Assembly: GCA_018894445.1 (NCBI GenBank)
Contig: JAHIPJ010000139.1
Location: 1-14,880 of the forward strand
Origin: Actinomycetota bacterium
Lineage (GTDB): Bacteria > Actinomycetota > Humimicrobiia > Humimicrobiales > Humimicrobiaceae
Reading direction: 5' to 3'
Length of the DNA stretch: 14,880 nt
Shown here: positions 1 through 7,801 of the stretch, piece by piece
Layout: every line of letters starts with the position of its first letter
Position numbering within the stretch: the first letter of the stretch is position 1
Made by a program: the position numbers and the translations under genes
The notes under the pieces: model-generated
Database searches by the model: none
What the model saw: only the letters and a program-made list of their open reading frames with translations
What the model was told of the DNA's origin: nothing

Positions 1-929
1 CTCCCGCATTCACAGCCGGCTGGTTCCCTGGATTTAATTTTTTTAACCGGAAAATAAGTCTTTGCATCAAATTTTGAGAATTTATCCTTTAGTTTCAAGC
101 CGCTTCCGGGAATATTTCCCAGCCCTCTCCATATTGAATCCGATTTGTCGAATACTTCGTAAATTGATTTTACGGCTGTAGGATTTCCTTCTTCTCTGAC
201 TACCCGTCTGTACTGGATTTCAACCTCTGATATGCCTTTATTTATCTGTCTGATTATGGTTGCTATAGATTCCAGTATATCCATAGGTTCAAAACCGCTT
301 ATAACACAGGGTATATGGTAATCTTCTGCTATGAAGTTATAAGGTTTACTTCCAATAATAGCAGAAACATGTCCGGGGCAGAGGAAAGCATCAATTTTTA
401 CTTCTCTGTCCACAAGAAGAAGTTCTAGTGCTTCTGGTACAAGTTTATGGGTATTATATATATAGAAGTTACTAGTCTTTTCCTTATATGCTTTTTTTAC
501 AATAATTGAAGTCAGGGGAATGGTAGTTTCAAAACCGATAGCTATGAAAACTACTTTTTTATCCGGATTGTTTTTAGCAAAATTTAAAACATCAGCAGGG
601 GAATAGCAAATATTTATATCTTTACCTTTTGACTTTTCATTGTAAAGACTGGATTCCGTGCCCGGCACTCTGAACAAATCTCCAAAAGTAAATATAGAGA
701 CATCGTACTGTCTTGCAATCTCGATTATCCAGTCTATATCGACGATAGGGGTAACACAAACCGGGCACCCGGGACCGCTAATAAGGTTTATATTTTCAGG
801 AATCAGCTGTCTTAATCCATATCTTGATATGGCCATAGTGTGAGTCCCACAGACTTCCATTATATTTATACTACGACCAGGTTTATTTTTATTTAAAAAT
901 TCAACCAGTTCTTCAATTTTCTTTTTCAC
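1..929 (-). CDS. hypD: HypD, [NiFe]-hydrogenase Fe-(CN)2CO cofactor assembly protein (partial, C-terminus beyond the left edge)
   Basis: HypD is an Fe-S protein that works with HypC as the scaffold on which the Fe(CN)2CO group of [NiFe] hydrogenases is built; it acts in the cytoplasm. I translated 309 codons from a GTG start at 929-927. The N-terminus shows EVCGTHT (C27) and GPGCPVCVTP (C55, C58), whose spacing matches the conserved E. coli cysteines 41, 69 and 72. The last readable residues are AGCECG (C306, C308), the beginning of the cysteine-rich C-terminal region that ligates the [4Fe-4S] cluster. About 60 residues should lie beyond the edge, judging by the usual family length of about 370. 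The GTG start lies inside hypC (17-base overlap) and is preceded by a GGAAGGAA ribosome site, so translation is probably coupled to hypC. No frameshift is seen. The identification is secure. Confidence 0.95.
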   Translation of the reverse strand, partial: MKKKIEELVEFLNKNKPGRSINIMEVCGTHTMAISRYGLRQLIPENINLISGPGCPVCVTPIVDIDWIIEIARQYDVSIFTFGDLFRVPGTESSLYNEKSKGKDINICYSPADVLNFAKNNPDKKVVFIAIGFETTIPLTSIIVKKAYKEKTSNFYIYNTHKLVPEALELLLVDREVKIDAFLCPGHVSAIIGSKPYNFIAEDYHIPCVISGFEPMDILESIATIIRQINKGISEVEIQYRRVVREEGNPTAVKSIYEVFDKSDSIWRGLGNIPGSGLKLKDKFSKFDAKTYFPVKKIKSREPAGCECG

Positions 930-1137
930 CTAAATATTCCTTCCAATAGCCCTGTGTTGCCAGTGCATCTTCCTCCTCTATAATCTGTATAGCAAATCCT
1001 GCATGTACTATAACGAAATTTCCTAAACTGGCCCCTGGTGTAAGAGAAATATCAATTTCTTTTTTTACTCCAAGACTTTCAACTTCCGCTATATTTTTGT
1101 TTATTTTAATTATTTTTGCCGGTATTGCCAAACACAT
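913..1137 (-). CDS. hypC: HypC, hydrogenase maturation chaperone
   Basis: HypC is a small chaperone that binds HypD and carries the Fe(CN)2CO group to the hydrogenase large-subunit precursor. The 74-residue length is normal for the family. The invariant start MCLAIPAKI is present, with Cys2 as the essential ligand, and the second conserved block reads NFVIVHAGFAI, including His45. The usual Gly-Asp before this block is Gly-Asn here, a mild change. The ATG lies 7 bases after the hypF stop. Its ribosome site (AAAGGA) is embedded in the last codons of hypF, about 10 bases upstream. The 3' end overlaps the start of hypD. The hypF-hypC-hypD order on one strand indicates a single transcript. Confidence 0.96.
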   Translation of the reverse strand: MCLAIPAKIIKINKNIAEVESLGVKKEIDISLTPGASLGNFVIVHAGFAIQIIEEEDALATQGYWKEYLGEKEN

Positions 1138-1144
1138 GATAAAA

Positions 1145-3520
1145 CTATCCTTTCTTTGAAGATAAAATTCTTAAGGCAGCTATGTATGCCTGTCCAAGGG
1201 AGATACCCCCATCATTAACCGGAACCTTGAAATTTGAGTATACCTTAAAACCATCCTTTTTCAATATATTAAAACATTCACTTAAAAGGTAATTATTCTG
1301 AAAAACTCCGCCGCTTAATGCAACTTTATCAGTACTGGAGGTTTTTCTTACCATCTGACTGATTTTTAATATAATTCCGGCAAGGGTATTATGAAATTTA
1401 GCGGATATTTTGCCCTTAGATATGCCATTCAGTATTTCCTTAAATATCTGGGAGAATATATAATGGTCATCTATTATATATTGATCACCTGTATTATCAA
1501 TTCTGATATTATACTGGCCTTTCTCATCATAATCAGCTGTCATTTCCAGGTGAATTGCAGCTTCGCCCTCAAAACTGGCTAGATGTGTACAATCAAGTAC
1601 TGAGCTTACCGCATCAAAAAATCTTCCCATACTGGTGGTAACCGGACTGTTGAATCCAGTTTCTATCTGCTTTTCAATAGCCTCTATTTCAAAGGTGGAT
1701 ATTATTTTCTTATAAAATGGCAGATTCTTATATACAAACTCAGGGAATTTGTCTCCGGTATTTTTATGTCCAGTCCATAGATCATAAAGATAGGTCATTG
1801 CCATCCTGTAAGGCTTTTTAATGGAAACCTCACCACCGGGTAGAACTTTTTCTTTTAGATAGCCAATTCTTTTAAAATTCAGGTTACCATCGGCTATAAA
1901 TATTTCACTGCCCCAGATTTTTCCATCGTCGCCATAGCCTGTCCCATCCCAGGCGAAACCTATAATACTGTCATTTATATTATTTTCTGCCATTACACTT
2001 GCAATATGAGCCTTATGGTGCTGAACTTCAATTTTACTAGTGGTATCTTTTAGTTCTTTTGCAAATTTAGTAGAAGCATAACCAGGATGTTTATCATAAG
2101 CAGTTAAATTTATCCTGCCAGTATTAAAAAGCTTCTTATAATTATTAAATGTAGAGTTAAAGAACTCGATGGACTCTACATTATCCAGATCCCCGATATG
2201 CTGACTTATAATTGCATAATTCTTTACAAGAAAGCAGAAAGTATTTTTTTCATGAGCGCCTGCTGCAAAAATAACCTGTTTTCCAATATCCTTATCAATC
2301 TTTACCGGATAAGGGGAGTATCCTCTGGCTCTTCTTATAACCATCTCTCTGCCGTCAAAGATTTTTATGACCGAATCATCATATCTGGAATAGATATCCC
2401 TGTTATGGATTAGAAAATAATCACAGATATCTTTTAGTTTTTCCAGGGCTTCTACATTTTCGGATGCTATGGGTTCTTCTGACAGGTTTCCACTGGTCAT
2501 TATAAGTGGCATATTAACGTGATTAAACAACAGATGGTGTATGGGAGTGTAGGGAAGCATTACCCCTTCATATTTGTTATAGAGGGAAACATATCTGGAG
2601 ATTATATAGTTTCCGGCCTTCTTTCTTAACAGGACAATTGGAGCTCTTGCTGAAGTTAGACTTTCTATTTCTTTTTTACTTAAGTAGTAATATTTTTTTA
2701 TAGATTCAATATCTTTGAGCATTATTGCAAATGGTTTTACCGGTCTTTTTTTTCTTTTTCTAAGTTTCAGAACAATATCATCAGAAAATGCATTACATGC
2801 AACCTGAAACCCGCCAAGACTCTTTATTGCGATTATTTTTCCCTCCTCAAGAAGCTTTGCAGCTGTGATAATGGGGCTTTTAGAATCAACTTTTTTACCA
2901 TCTTTATCGACTAACAGCACCTTCGGACCACACTTGTTGCAGGCATTAGGCTGGGCATGAAATCTTCTATTTAAAGGATCGTTATATTCCACTGTGCAGT
3001 CTTCGCATAGAGAAAATTTATGCATAGTGGTATTAGGTCTATCATAAGGCATCTTATATATAATGGTAAATCTTGGTCCGCAGTTAGTACAGTTAGTGAA
3101 CGGATAGTAATATCTTTGCTTATTTTCTTTATTATTAATATCTCCAAGGCAAAGATTGCAGGTAGCAATATCGGGAGATATCAGCTGGAATTTGTCTTTT
3201 GTCTCCTTACTTTTTCCTATTTTAAAATTCTTAAAATCTCCGGGAGTGACTTCTTTTGTTCTAATATTTTCAATAACTGACACATATGGTTTTTGTAGCT
3301 TAATGTCGGAGGTAAATTTTTCAACTGTATTTTTATCAGGGGCATTAATTTTTATAGTAACACCTTCTGTGGTATTGGTAACAATTCCGTTTAGATTATA
3401 TTTTTGAGCTATTCTATATATAAAAGGCCTAAAACCCACACCCTGCACGATTCCGTAGATATCTATTTTATAGGTTTTAAAAATTGCTTTATTTAATTTA
3501 TTTTTAATATTATTTTTCAT
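1145..3520 (-). CDS. hypF: HypF, carbamoyltransferase for [NiFe]-hydrogenase cyanide ligand synthesis
   Basis: HypF converts carbamoyl phosphate and ATP to a carbamoyl-adenylate and transfers the carbamoyl group to the C-terminal cysteine of HypE, the source of the cyanide ligands. All domains are visible in order. The acylphosphatase-like domain has IVQGVGFRPF near residues 24-33. Two zinc-finger pairs follow, C121/C124 with C144/C147 and C172/C175 with C194/C197. The YrdC-like nucleotide-binding domain (about 215-400) contains KRPVKPFAIM and TSGNLSEEP. The Kae1-like domain has HHKAH (501-505), FAWDGTGYGDDG, SGGVFQNN and NDGGISLGQ near the end. At 791 residues it is slightly longer than usual, because about 18 basic residues precede the acylphosphatase domain. 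An in-frame stop two codons upstream fixes the ATG as the first possible start, yet no Shine-Dalgarno is seen before it. Confidence 0.97.
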   Translation of the reverse strand: MKNNIKNKLNKAIFKTYKIDIYGIVQGVGFRPFIYRIAQKYNLNGIVTNTTEGVTIKINAPDKNTVEKFTSDIKLQKPYVSVIENIRTKEVTPGDFKNFKIGKSKETKDKFQLISPDIATCNLCLGDINNKENKQRYYYPFTNCTNCGPRFTIIYKMPYDRPNTTMHKFSLCEDCTVEYNDPLNRRFHAQPNACNKCGPKVLLVDKDGKKVDSKSPIITAAKLLEEGKIIAIKSLGGFQVACNAFSDDIVLKLRKRKKRPVKPFAIMLKDIESIKKYYYLSKKEIESLTSARAPIVLLRKKAGNYIISRYVSLYNKYEGVMLPYTPIHHLLFNHVNMPLIMTSGNLSEEPIASENVEALEKLKDICDYFLIHNRDIYSRYDDSVIKIFDGREMVIRRARGYSPYPVKIDKDIGKQVIFAAGAHEKNTFCFLVKNYAIISQHIGDLDNVESIEFFNSTFNNYKKLFNTGRINLTAYDKHPGYASTKFAKELKDTTSKIEVQHHKAHIASVMAENNINDSIIGFAWDGTGYGDDGKIWGSEIFIADGNLNFKRIGYLKEKVLPGGEVSIKKPYRMAMTYLYDLWTGHKNTGDKFPEFVYKNLPFYKKIISTFEIEAIEKQIETGFNSPVTTSMGRFFDAVSSVLDCTHLASFEGEAAIHLEMTADYDEKGQYNIRIDNTGDQYIIDDHYIFSQIFKEILNGISKGKISAKFHNTLAGIILKISQMVRKTSSTDKVALSGGVFQNNYLLSECFNILKKDGFKVYSNFKVPVNDGGISLGQAYIAALRILSSKKG

Positions 3521-3633
3521 ATTTTAGCAATGTATTTGCTTACGCTTATCCACGCAATAAAATTAAATCTTACGACCATGGATTTATATATTTAGTTAGA
3601 TATATATTCTTTACTATTTTGAGAAGATTAACT
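3521..3633 (-). other. Intergenic gap upstream of hypF with a weak inverted repeat
   Basis: This 113-base, very AT-rich gap separates the CBM9-like gene from hypF, in contrast to the tight spacing elsewhere in the block. It contains a 6-bp inverted repeat (TAAATC at 3564-3569 and GATTTA at 3581-3586, 11-base loop). On the minus strand the repeat is followed by ATTTTATT, which could be a weak terminator for the upstream gene. The gap suggests that the hyp genes may have their own promoter. No ORF or RNA gene is recognisable here. Confidence 0.3.
3529..3557 (-). promoter_or_regulatory. Possible hypF promoter (weak)
   Basis: On the minus strand, TTGCGT (3557-3552) and TACATT (3534-3529) are separated by 17 bases and resemble -35 and -10 elements, each with four of six consensus bases. 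The predicted start of transcription would fall within about two bases of the hypF ATG. This would give a leaderless message, consistent with the missing Shine-Dalgarno. In such AT-rich DNA a match of this quality can arise by chance, so the call is tentative. Confidence 0.2.
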
Positions 3634-4854
3634 TTATTCTTCTACTTCTTCTTCTGCCTCCTGAATATTGCCGGCATCTATTAGTGCAATGGTACCCAGA
3701 GTGGAGACATTGTTAAAATCAAATACTTTTGATGAGGAAATTACAAGTTCTGTTGATTCCAGGTTGTCAGTATCAAATATGGATACAGTAAATCCCAGTA
3801 CATCCTTATCAGTGGGGACGTAATTTGGAAAGTTATACCATGGAATACTGGCTTCCATTATGTATCCGTTTGCCAGTCTGATAGAAGCAATGATAACTCC
3901 TCTGGGAGGTGCATTAGAAGGCCAGCTCATAAATGATTCCGAAGATGTACCGGAGAAATTGCCCGGTGAGAGGTCAATCTGATAATCATCGCTGTTATAA
4001 AACGGTATCTGCATATCTTCTTCTAATTCTGTATCGAATACAATCGTTATACTGTCGCCTTTGTTTAGCTGATTACCGGTATATTTTTGATTGAACACAT
4101 CATCGATTACCTGTACCGCAAAATAAAAATTATCATCATCCCAGCAGGAAAAAAATGTACCCGAAATGTCGGTATTGGTGATGTAATTTTCTTTTTTAAT
4201 GGTTGGTTCAAAAGCTGAAAAACTCTCAAATTTATCCCATTCCTGGATGCTGCCATCTATAACCGGGGGGGTATAGCACTTATAGGAGAATAAAGGAACT
4301 CCGGTAGGTATGGTATTCTGGGCCCTGAAAATGGCCTGGCTTAGAATCTCGTTTTTCTTTTCCTCGATATCTACACTTAAAACAATATTTTCTTCAGGTT
4401 CAATCTCGTATTGTACAGTGAAACTTACTGTGTTTGAGTTTGTAATTATATTGCCGCCATCATCTATAAGCTGGGCTATCATTTCATATTCACCGGAGCT
4501 CCCCGGATTCCAGTTGTATTCATAGGGAGGGGAGGTGAATGATTTTATTTCACTGTCATTTACGAGTAGTTTTATGGTATAGTCCGTATTTTCTACTTCT
4601 TTTGCCTTTATCTCTACCGGAACGGTTTCATTTTGGTTGATGAAGGGAAAGACTTTGCCATTGGTCGGAGAAGCTATAAAAAGGGAATATTCCGATTCTT
4701 TTTCAGTTTCTTCCTGTACCCCGGAAAAGAAATTCAATGGCATGCAGCTTCTGACCGGGAGAAATATGATTAGGGCTATTATCAATATTGCTCCGAACAG
4801 GATATAGGGAACTTTATCCAATACAAATACACGTCTTTTGTAGTTTTTCTTCAT
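3634..4854 (-). CDS. Membrane-anchored protein with Ig-like and CBM9-like carbohydrate-binding domains
   Basis: This is a 406-residue protein, probably exposed outside the membrane. A basic N-terminus (KKNYKRR) precedes one hydrophobic segment at about 17-33, which fits an uncleaved signal anchor; Cys37 follows, but in RSC context rather than a good lipobox. Residues about 58-148 look like an Ig-like beta-sandwich (ASPTNGKVFP, LVNDSEI, SPPYEYNW, GEYEMIAQLIDD). Residues about 195-392 resemble a CBM9/DOMON-type domain: PVIDGSIQEWD, CWDDDNFYFAVQVIDD, GDSITIVFDT and YIMEASIPW are typical of that fold. The tail is acidic (EAEEEVEE). No catalytic domain is present, so the likely role is polysaccharide or cell-envelope binding (inference). 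The ATG overlaps the stop of the EF-G-like gene in ATGA, with GGA directly before the ATG. The exact ligand is unknown. Confidence 0.75.
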   Translation of the reverse strand: MKKNYKRRVFVLDKVPYILFGAILIIALIIFLPVRSCMPLNFFSGVQEETEKESEYSLFIASPTNGKVFPFINQNETVPVEIKAKEVENTDYTIKLLVNDSEIKSFTSPPYEYNWNPGSSGEYEMIAQLIDDGGNIITNSNTVSFTVQYEIEPEENIVLSVDIEEKKNEILSQAIFRAQNTIPTGVPLFSYKCYTPPVIDGSIQEWDKFESFSAFEPTIKKENYITNTDISGTFFSCWDDDNFYFAVQVIDDVFNQKYTGNQLNKGDSITIVFDTELEEDMQIPFYNSDDYQIDLSPGNFSGTSSESFMSWPSNAPPRGVIIASIRLANGYIMEASIPWYNFPNYVPTDKDVLGFTVSIFDTDNLESTELVISSSKVFDFNNVSTLGTIALIDAGNIQEAEEEVEE

Positions 4855-6932
4855 TCCTTTTGCTTTTTCCTTTCTTCTATTATCTTATGGGCTAAATTTG
4901 AAGGTAATTCTTCATAATGTGAAAATTTTTGAATAAAACGTCCCCTTCCCCGGGTAAGAGATGTTAGATCAATTGCATAGTTGAAAGTTTCAGATTGGGG
5001 GGCAGTGGCTTTTATTAGTTGTTTTTTATTTTCAATTTGGGTCATTGAAATAATTTTCCCTCTTTTTGTGTTTATATCTCCGATTATATCACCCATATAC
5101 TTTTCAGGTGCTATAATTTCCAATTCTGTAATAGGTTCTAAAATGACCGGAGAAGCCTCCTGCATTCCTTTTTTAAAAGCCATAGATGCTGCTATTTTAA
5201 AGGACATCTCGGACGAGTCTACAGTATGATATGACCCATCATACAGATTTACGCTAACATCTACTACAGGGTATTCAGCAAGAACTCCTTTTAGTAGAGC
5301 TTCCCTGATACCTTTTTCCACTCCTGGTATATAACCTTTAGGAATTGCTCCACCAAAAATACTATTTTTAAATTCAAAACCTCCGCCACTACCAAGTGGT
5401 TTGATTTCAATTAAAACATGTCCGTACTGGCCCCTTCCGCCAGATTGTTTTTTATATTTATATTCAGCTTTTGCATCCTTTCTTATTGTTTCCTTGTAAG
5501 CGACATCTGGAACAAGTATATCAATATCGACATCGAATTTTTCTTTTAATCTATCCCTGGATATTGAAAGATGCAGTTCTCCAATTCCCCAGATAATGTT
5601 TTGATGCACTTCTGAATTTAATTCCTGTCTTATGGTGGGGTCTTCCTGTATTAATTTGGATAGGCTACTGCTTATTTTCTCTTCATCTCCTTTACTCCTG
5701 GGTATAACTGCTCTGGGCAAGGTCGGGGAAAAATATTCTGTTTCAGGTATTTTTAATGGCTGATCATGGCTTGAAATGGTATCATCGTTTGAAATATCCA
5801 TAATTTTGGATACAGCTACAATATCTCCACATGAAGCTTCGTTTATATCACTCTGACTTTTGCCCTGGAGCTTAAATAAATTTGTAAATTTATATGTTTT
5901 TTCTGGACCGGATATGTAGTAGTTTTCATTTATCTTAATGATTCCAGAAAAAATTCTAAAAATAGATAACTTTCCTATGTAAGGATCTGCCATGGTCTTA
6001 AAAACATATGCAAGCAGCGAACCATCTGGCGAAGATTTTATTTCTATTTCAGAATCTTTGTTTAAATCCTTTGCCTTAATAGAAGGTATATCAAGAGCAG
6101 AAGGGAGAAGAGAATTTATATAGTCCATTAAAATATCTACACCAAAATTCTTGCCTGAAGATATGGCAAATACAGGAATTACCTTTCCGGCTATTACCGC
6201 TTTTTTAAATACCTCACTTACTACCTTATCGTCAATTTCTTCGCCTTCTAAGTATTTACTGATCAATACGTCATCTGTTTCGACTATAGATTCAACTAGT
6301 TCATTATGATGACTTTCAATTTGATCTTTAATGTTTTCATCTACAGAGGTCTTATTACCTGTAGGATTTTTCTCTTTATATTCGTAAGCCTGATTTTGAA
6401 GTATATCTACAATTTTAGAGAAATTTTCTCCGCTATTAACCGGGGTAGTTATTGGGACAAGGTTTAAATTATATTCACTTTTTATATCTTCTACAACTTT
6501 AAAGTAATCTATATTTTCCTGATCTAATTTATTAAGTATACAGAACATCGGTTTGGGATTTTTAGCCAGTAGCTCTATAACCAATTCAGTGGGAGCCTGC
6601 ACTCCTGATTTTACGTCAACAACTAAGAGCGCACTGTCTATTATTTTAATTGCTGCCTGAGCCTGTCCTATAAAGTCCATATACCCAGGGCAGTCTATTA
6701 GATTTATATTAGAATCTTTCCATTTGTAATTAAGTATGCTTGAACTTATGCTAAATCCTTTTATAATTTCCAGCGGACTGAAATCAGAAACAGTATTTTT
6801 CGCATCTATAGTTCCCAGCCTATCAGTAATTTTAGAATTATATAAGAAACATTCTGCAAGTGAGGTTTTCCCGGCCCCATTTCCTGAAATAAGACCAATA
6901 ACTTTATTATTAGAACAACTTTTACCGTTCAT
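4851..6932 (-). CDS. EF-G-like translational GTPase paralogue
   Basis: This is a 693-residue translation-factor GTPase of the EF-G-like group (the TM_1651-type paralogue), not canonical FusA. The G domain shows SGNGAGKT (16-23), DCPG (80-83) and NKLD (134-137). The switch I segment reads GFSIS in place of the RGITI of EF-G. Domain II spans about 300-390 and domain III begins at FSPTLPRAVI (401). Domain IV carries SGGRGQYGHV (497-506) and GSYHTVDSSEMSF (566-578). Domain V ends in GRFIQKFSHYEELP. The full EF-G architecture is therefore kept. The cellular role of this paralogue family is not well settled; ribosome binding is inferred. I chose the ATG at 6932 over an in-frame TTG at 6944 because GGGGGTG lies 3 bases before the ATG and would be interrupted by the TTG start. 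The gene is first in the minus-strand block. Confidence 0.9.
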   Translation of the reverse strand: MNGKSCSNNKVIGLISGNGAGKTSLAECFLYNSKITDRLGTIDAKNTVSDFSPLEIIKGFSISSSILNYKWKDSNINLIDCPGYMDFIGQAQAAIKIIDSALLVVDVKSGVQAPTELVIELLAKNPKPMFCILNKLDQENIDYFKVVEDIKSEYNLNLVPITTPVNSGENFSKIVDILQNQAYEYKEKNPTGNKTSVDENIKDQIESHHNELVESIVETDDVLISKYLEGEEIDDKVVSEVFKKAVIAGKVIPVFAISSGKNFGVDILMDYINSLLPSALDIPSIKAKDLNKDSEIEIKSSPDGSLLAYVFKTMADPYIGKLSIFRIFSGIIKINENYYISGPEKTYKFTNLFKLQGKSQSDINEASCGDIVAVSKIMDISNDDTISSHDQPLKIPETEYFSPTLPRAVIPRSKGDEEKISSSLSKLIQEDPTIRQELNSEVHQNIIWGIGELHLSISRDRLKEKFDVDIDILVPDVAYKETIRKDAKAEYKYKKQSGGRGQYGHVLIEIKPLGSGGGFEFKNSIFGGAIPKGYIPGVEKGIREALLKGVLAEYPVVDVSVNLYDGSYHTVDSSEMSFKIAASMAFKKGMQEASPVILEPITELEIIAPEKYMGDIIGDINTKRGKIISMTQIENKKQLIKATAPQSETFNYAIDLTSLTRGRGRFIQKFSHYEELPSNLAHKIIEERKKQKE

Positions 6933-6935
6933 TAA

Positions 6936-6942
6936 CACCCCC
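6936..6942 (-). promoter_or_regulatory. Ribosome binding site deciding the EF-G-like start
   Basis: GGGGGTG on the minus strand ends three bases before the ATG at 6932. It fits anti-Shine-Dalgarno pairing (GGnGGTG). The alternative TTG start at 6944 would place this site inside the coding region and has no ribosome site of its own. Confidence 0.6.
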
Positions 6943-6963
6943 AAAAGCGTTATATTTTATTTG

Positions 6964-6969
6964 ATTATA
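6964..6969 (-). promoter_or_regulatory. -10 element of the minus-strand block
   Basis: A perfect TATAAT lies at 6969-6964 on the minus strand, 31 bases before the ATG of the EF-G-like gene, which would give a leader of about 25 bases. No good -35 is present at 16-18 bases; the nearest TTGCCT sits only 14 bases away. Position and sequence make it the best promoter candidate for the leftward block. Confidence 0.35.
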
Positions 6970-7097
6970 CTTAAATGCAATTAAGGCAATAGAAGAAATA
7001 TACCATAAAAATTTTTTTGTGTAAAAAACAATATTGACCGTTGCAATAGCCAGGAAATTAGCCATGAAGCAGGATTATATTTTTGCAATTGTTTATA

Positions 7098-7106
7098 TGA
7101 TATAAT
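7098..7106 (+). promoter_or_regulatory. Extended -10 promoter upstream of lemA
   Basis: TG (7098-7099), one base, then a perfect TATAAT (7101-7106) form an extended -10 element, a type that can work without a good -35. The predicted transcription start is near 7113, giving a leader of about 78 bases before the lemA ATG. TTGCAA at 7083 is only 12 bases upstream and too close to act as its -35. This is the best candidate for the start of the lemA-to-queA transcript. Confidence 0.5.
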
Positions 7107-7190
7107 TTAGAGTTGTTTATTTTTGATACAGTAAAATGTAAAATATCTAAAGTTCAACAGTAATAAAAACAAAATAGTCAGGAGGTCATT

Positions 7191-7760
7191 ATGTTAACAG
7201 GAGTAATTTCCCTTATAGCAATAATTGCGGGAATAATAATATTACTGTTTTTTATTGGAATAGGTATATATAATTCTATAGTATCTTTAAGAAATAAGGT
7301 TGACAATTCATGGCATCAGATTGATGTACAGCTCAGGAAAAGATACGATTTAATACCAAATCTGATGGAGACAGTGAAAGGATATGCCAAACACGAAAGG
7401 GAAACCCTGCAGAATGTTATCAATGCCAGGAAGATGGGTATTGACGCAAAAACAGTAAAAGAGCAGGCAAAAGCCGAAAATATGATAACCGATACCTTAA
7501 AGTCGTTATTTGCGTTGTCTGAAAATTATCCTAACCTTAAAGCGGACCAGCATTTTTTAAGATTAATGGAACAGCTTAATGGCATTGAAAGTAATATTGC
7601 TTATGCAAGACAATTTTACAATGATATGGTTATGAAATTTAATACCAGAATACAAACATTTCCTGGAAATATATTTGCCAGAATGTTTAATTTCTTGTCA
7701 AGAGATTATTTTGAGATAGAAGAAGTTTCAGCCAGGGAACCGGTTAAAGTAAAGTTTTAA
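7191..7760 (+). CDS. lemA: LemA family membrane protein
   Basis: LemA proteins are short, helical, membrane-anchored proteins of uncertain biochemical function, often encoded beside HtpX or TPM-domain genes. This one has 189 residues, typical of the family. One N-terminal membrane segment (about 4-27) is followed by a long helical domain. The family signature lies around 35-75: NKVDNSWHQIDVQLRKR, then YDLIPNLMETVKGYAKHE. The C-terminal half contains ENYPNLKA (111-118) and the NGIESNIAYAR block. The ATG is preceded by a strong AGGAGGT at 7180-7186, spaced 4 bases. It is followed 41 bases later by htpX, suggesting a shared role in membrane protein quality control, as inferred for similar pairs. 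Confidence 0.92.
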   Translation: MLTGVISLIAIIAGIIILLFFIGIGIYNSIVSLRNKVDNSWHQIDVQLRKRYDLIPNLMETVKGYAKHERETLQNVINARKMGIDAKTVKEQAKAENMITDTLKSLFALSENYPNLKADQHFLRLMEQLNGIESNIAYARQFYNDMVMKFNTRIQTFPGNIFARMFNFLSRDYFEIEEVSAREPVKVKF

Positions 7761-7801
7761 TAACAGGTTATTTTTCTATAAAAAAAGGTGTGTTTTAAGT
7801 A

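Larger units (their letters stand above)
6945..7190. other. Divergent intergenic region
   Basis: This is the only strand switch in the window, so promoters for both blocks should lie here. It is strongly AT-rich with A and T runs around 7006-7028. It carries candidate -10 elements for both directions and three copies of TGCAAT (6976, 7042, 7084). No ORF with a ribosome site, tRNA, riboswitch fold or strong terminator is recognisable. Confidence 0.6.

Noticed and set aside
658..843. 61-codon plus-strand frame near the left edge
   Set aside because: It is antisense to the conserved cysteine region of hypD and shows no family features.
3020..3407. Two overlapping plus-strand open frames inside hypF
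   Set aside because: Both are antisense to the zinc-finger and acylphosphatase region of hypF, which carries all expected motifs. They have no recognisable domain.
6933..6944. TTG start at 6944 for the EF-G-like gene
   Set aside because: The ribosome site GGGGGTG would lie inside the coding region, and the ATG at 6932 is correctly spaced from it.
7083..7106. TTGCAA as the -35 of the lemA promoter
   Set aside because: The spacer to TATAAT is only 12 bases, too short for a normal sigma-70 type promoter; the extended -10 explains the site better.
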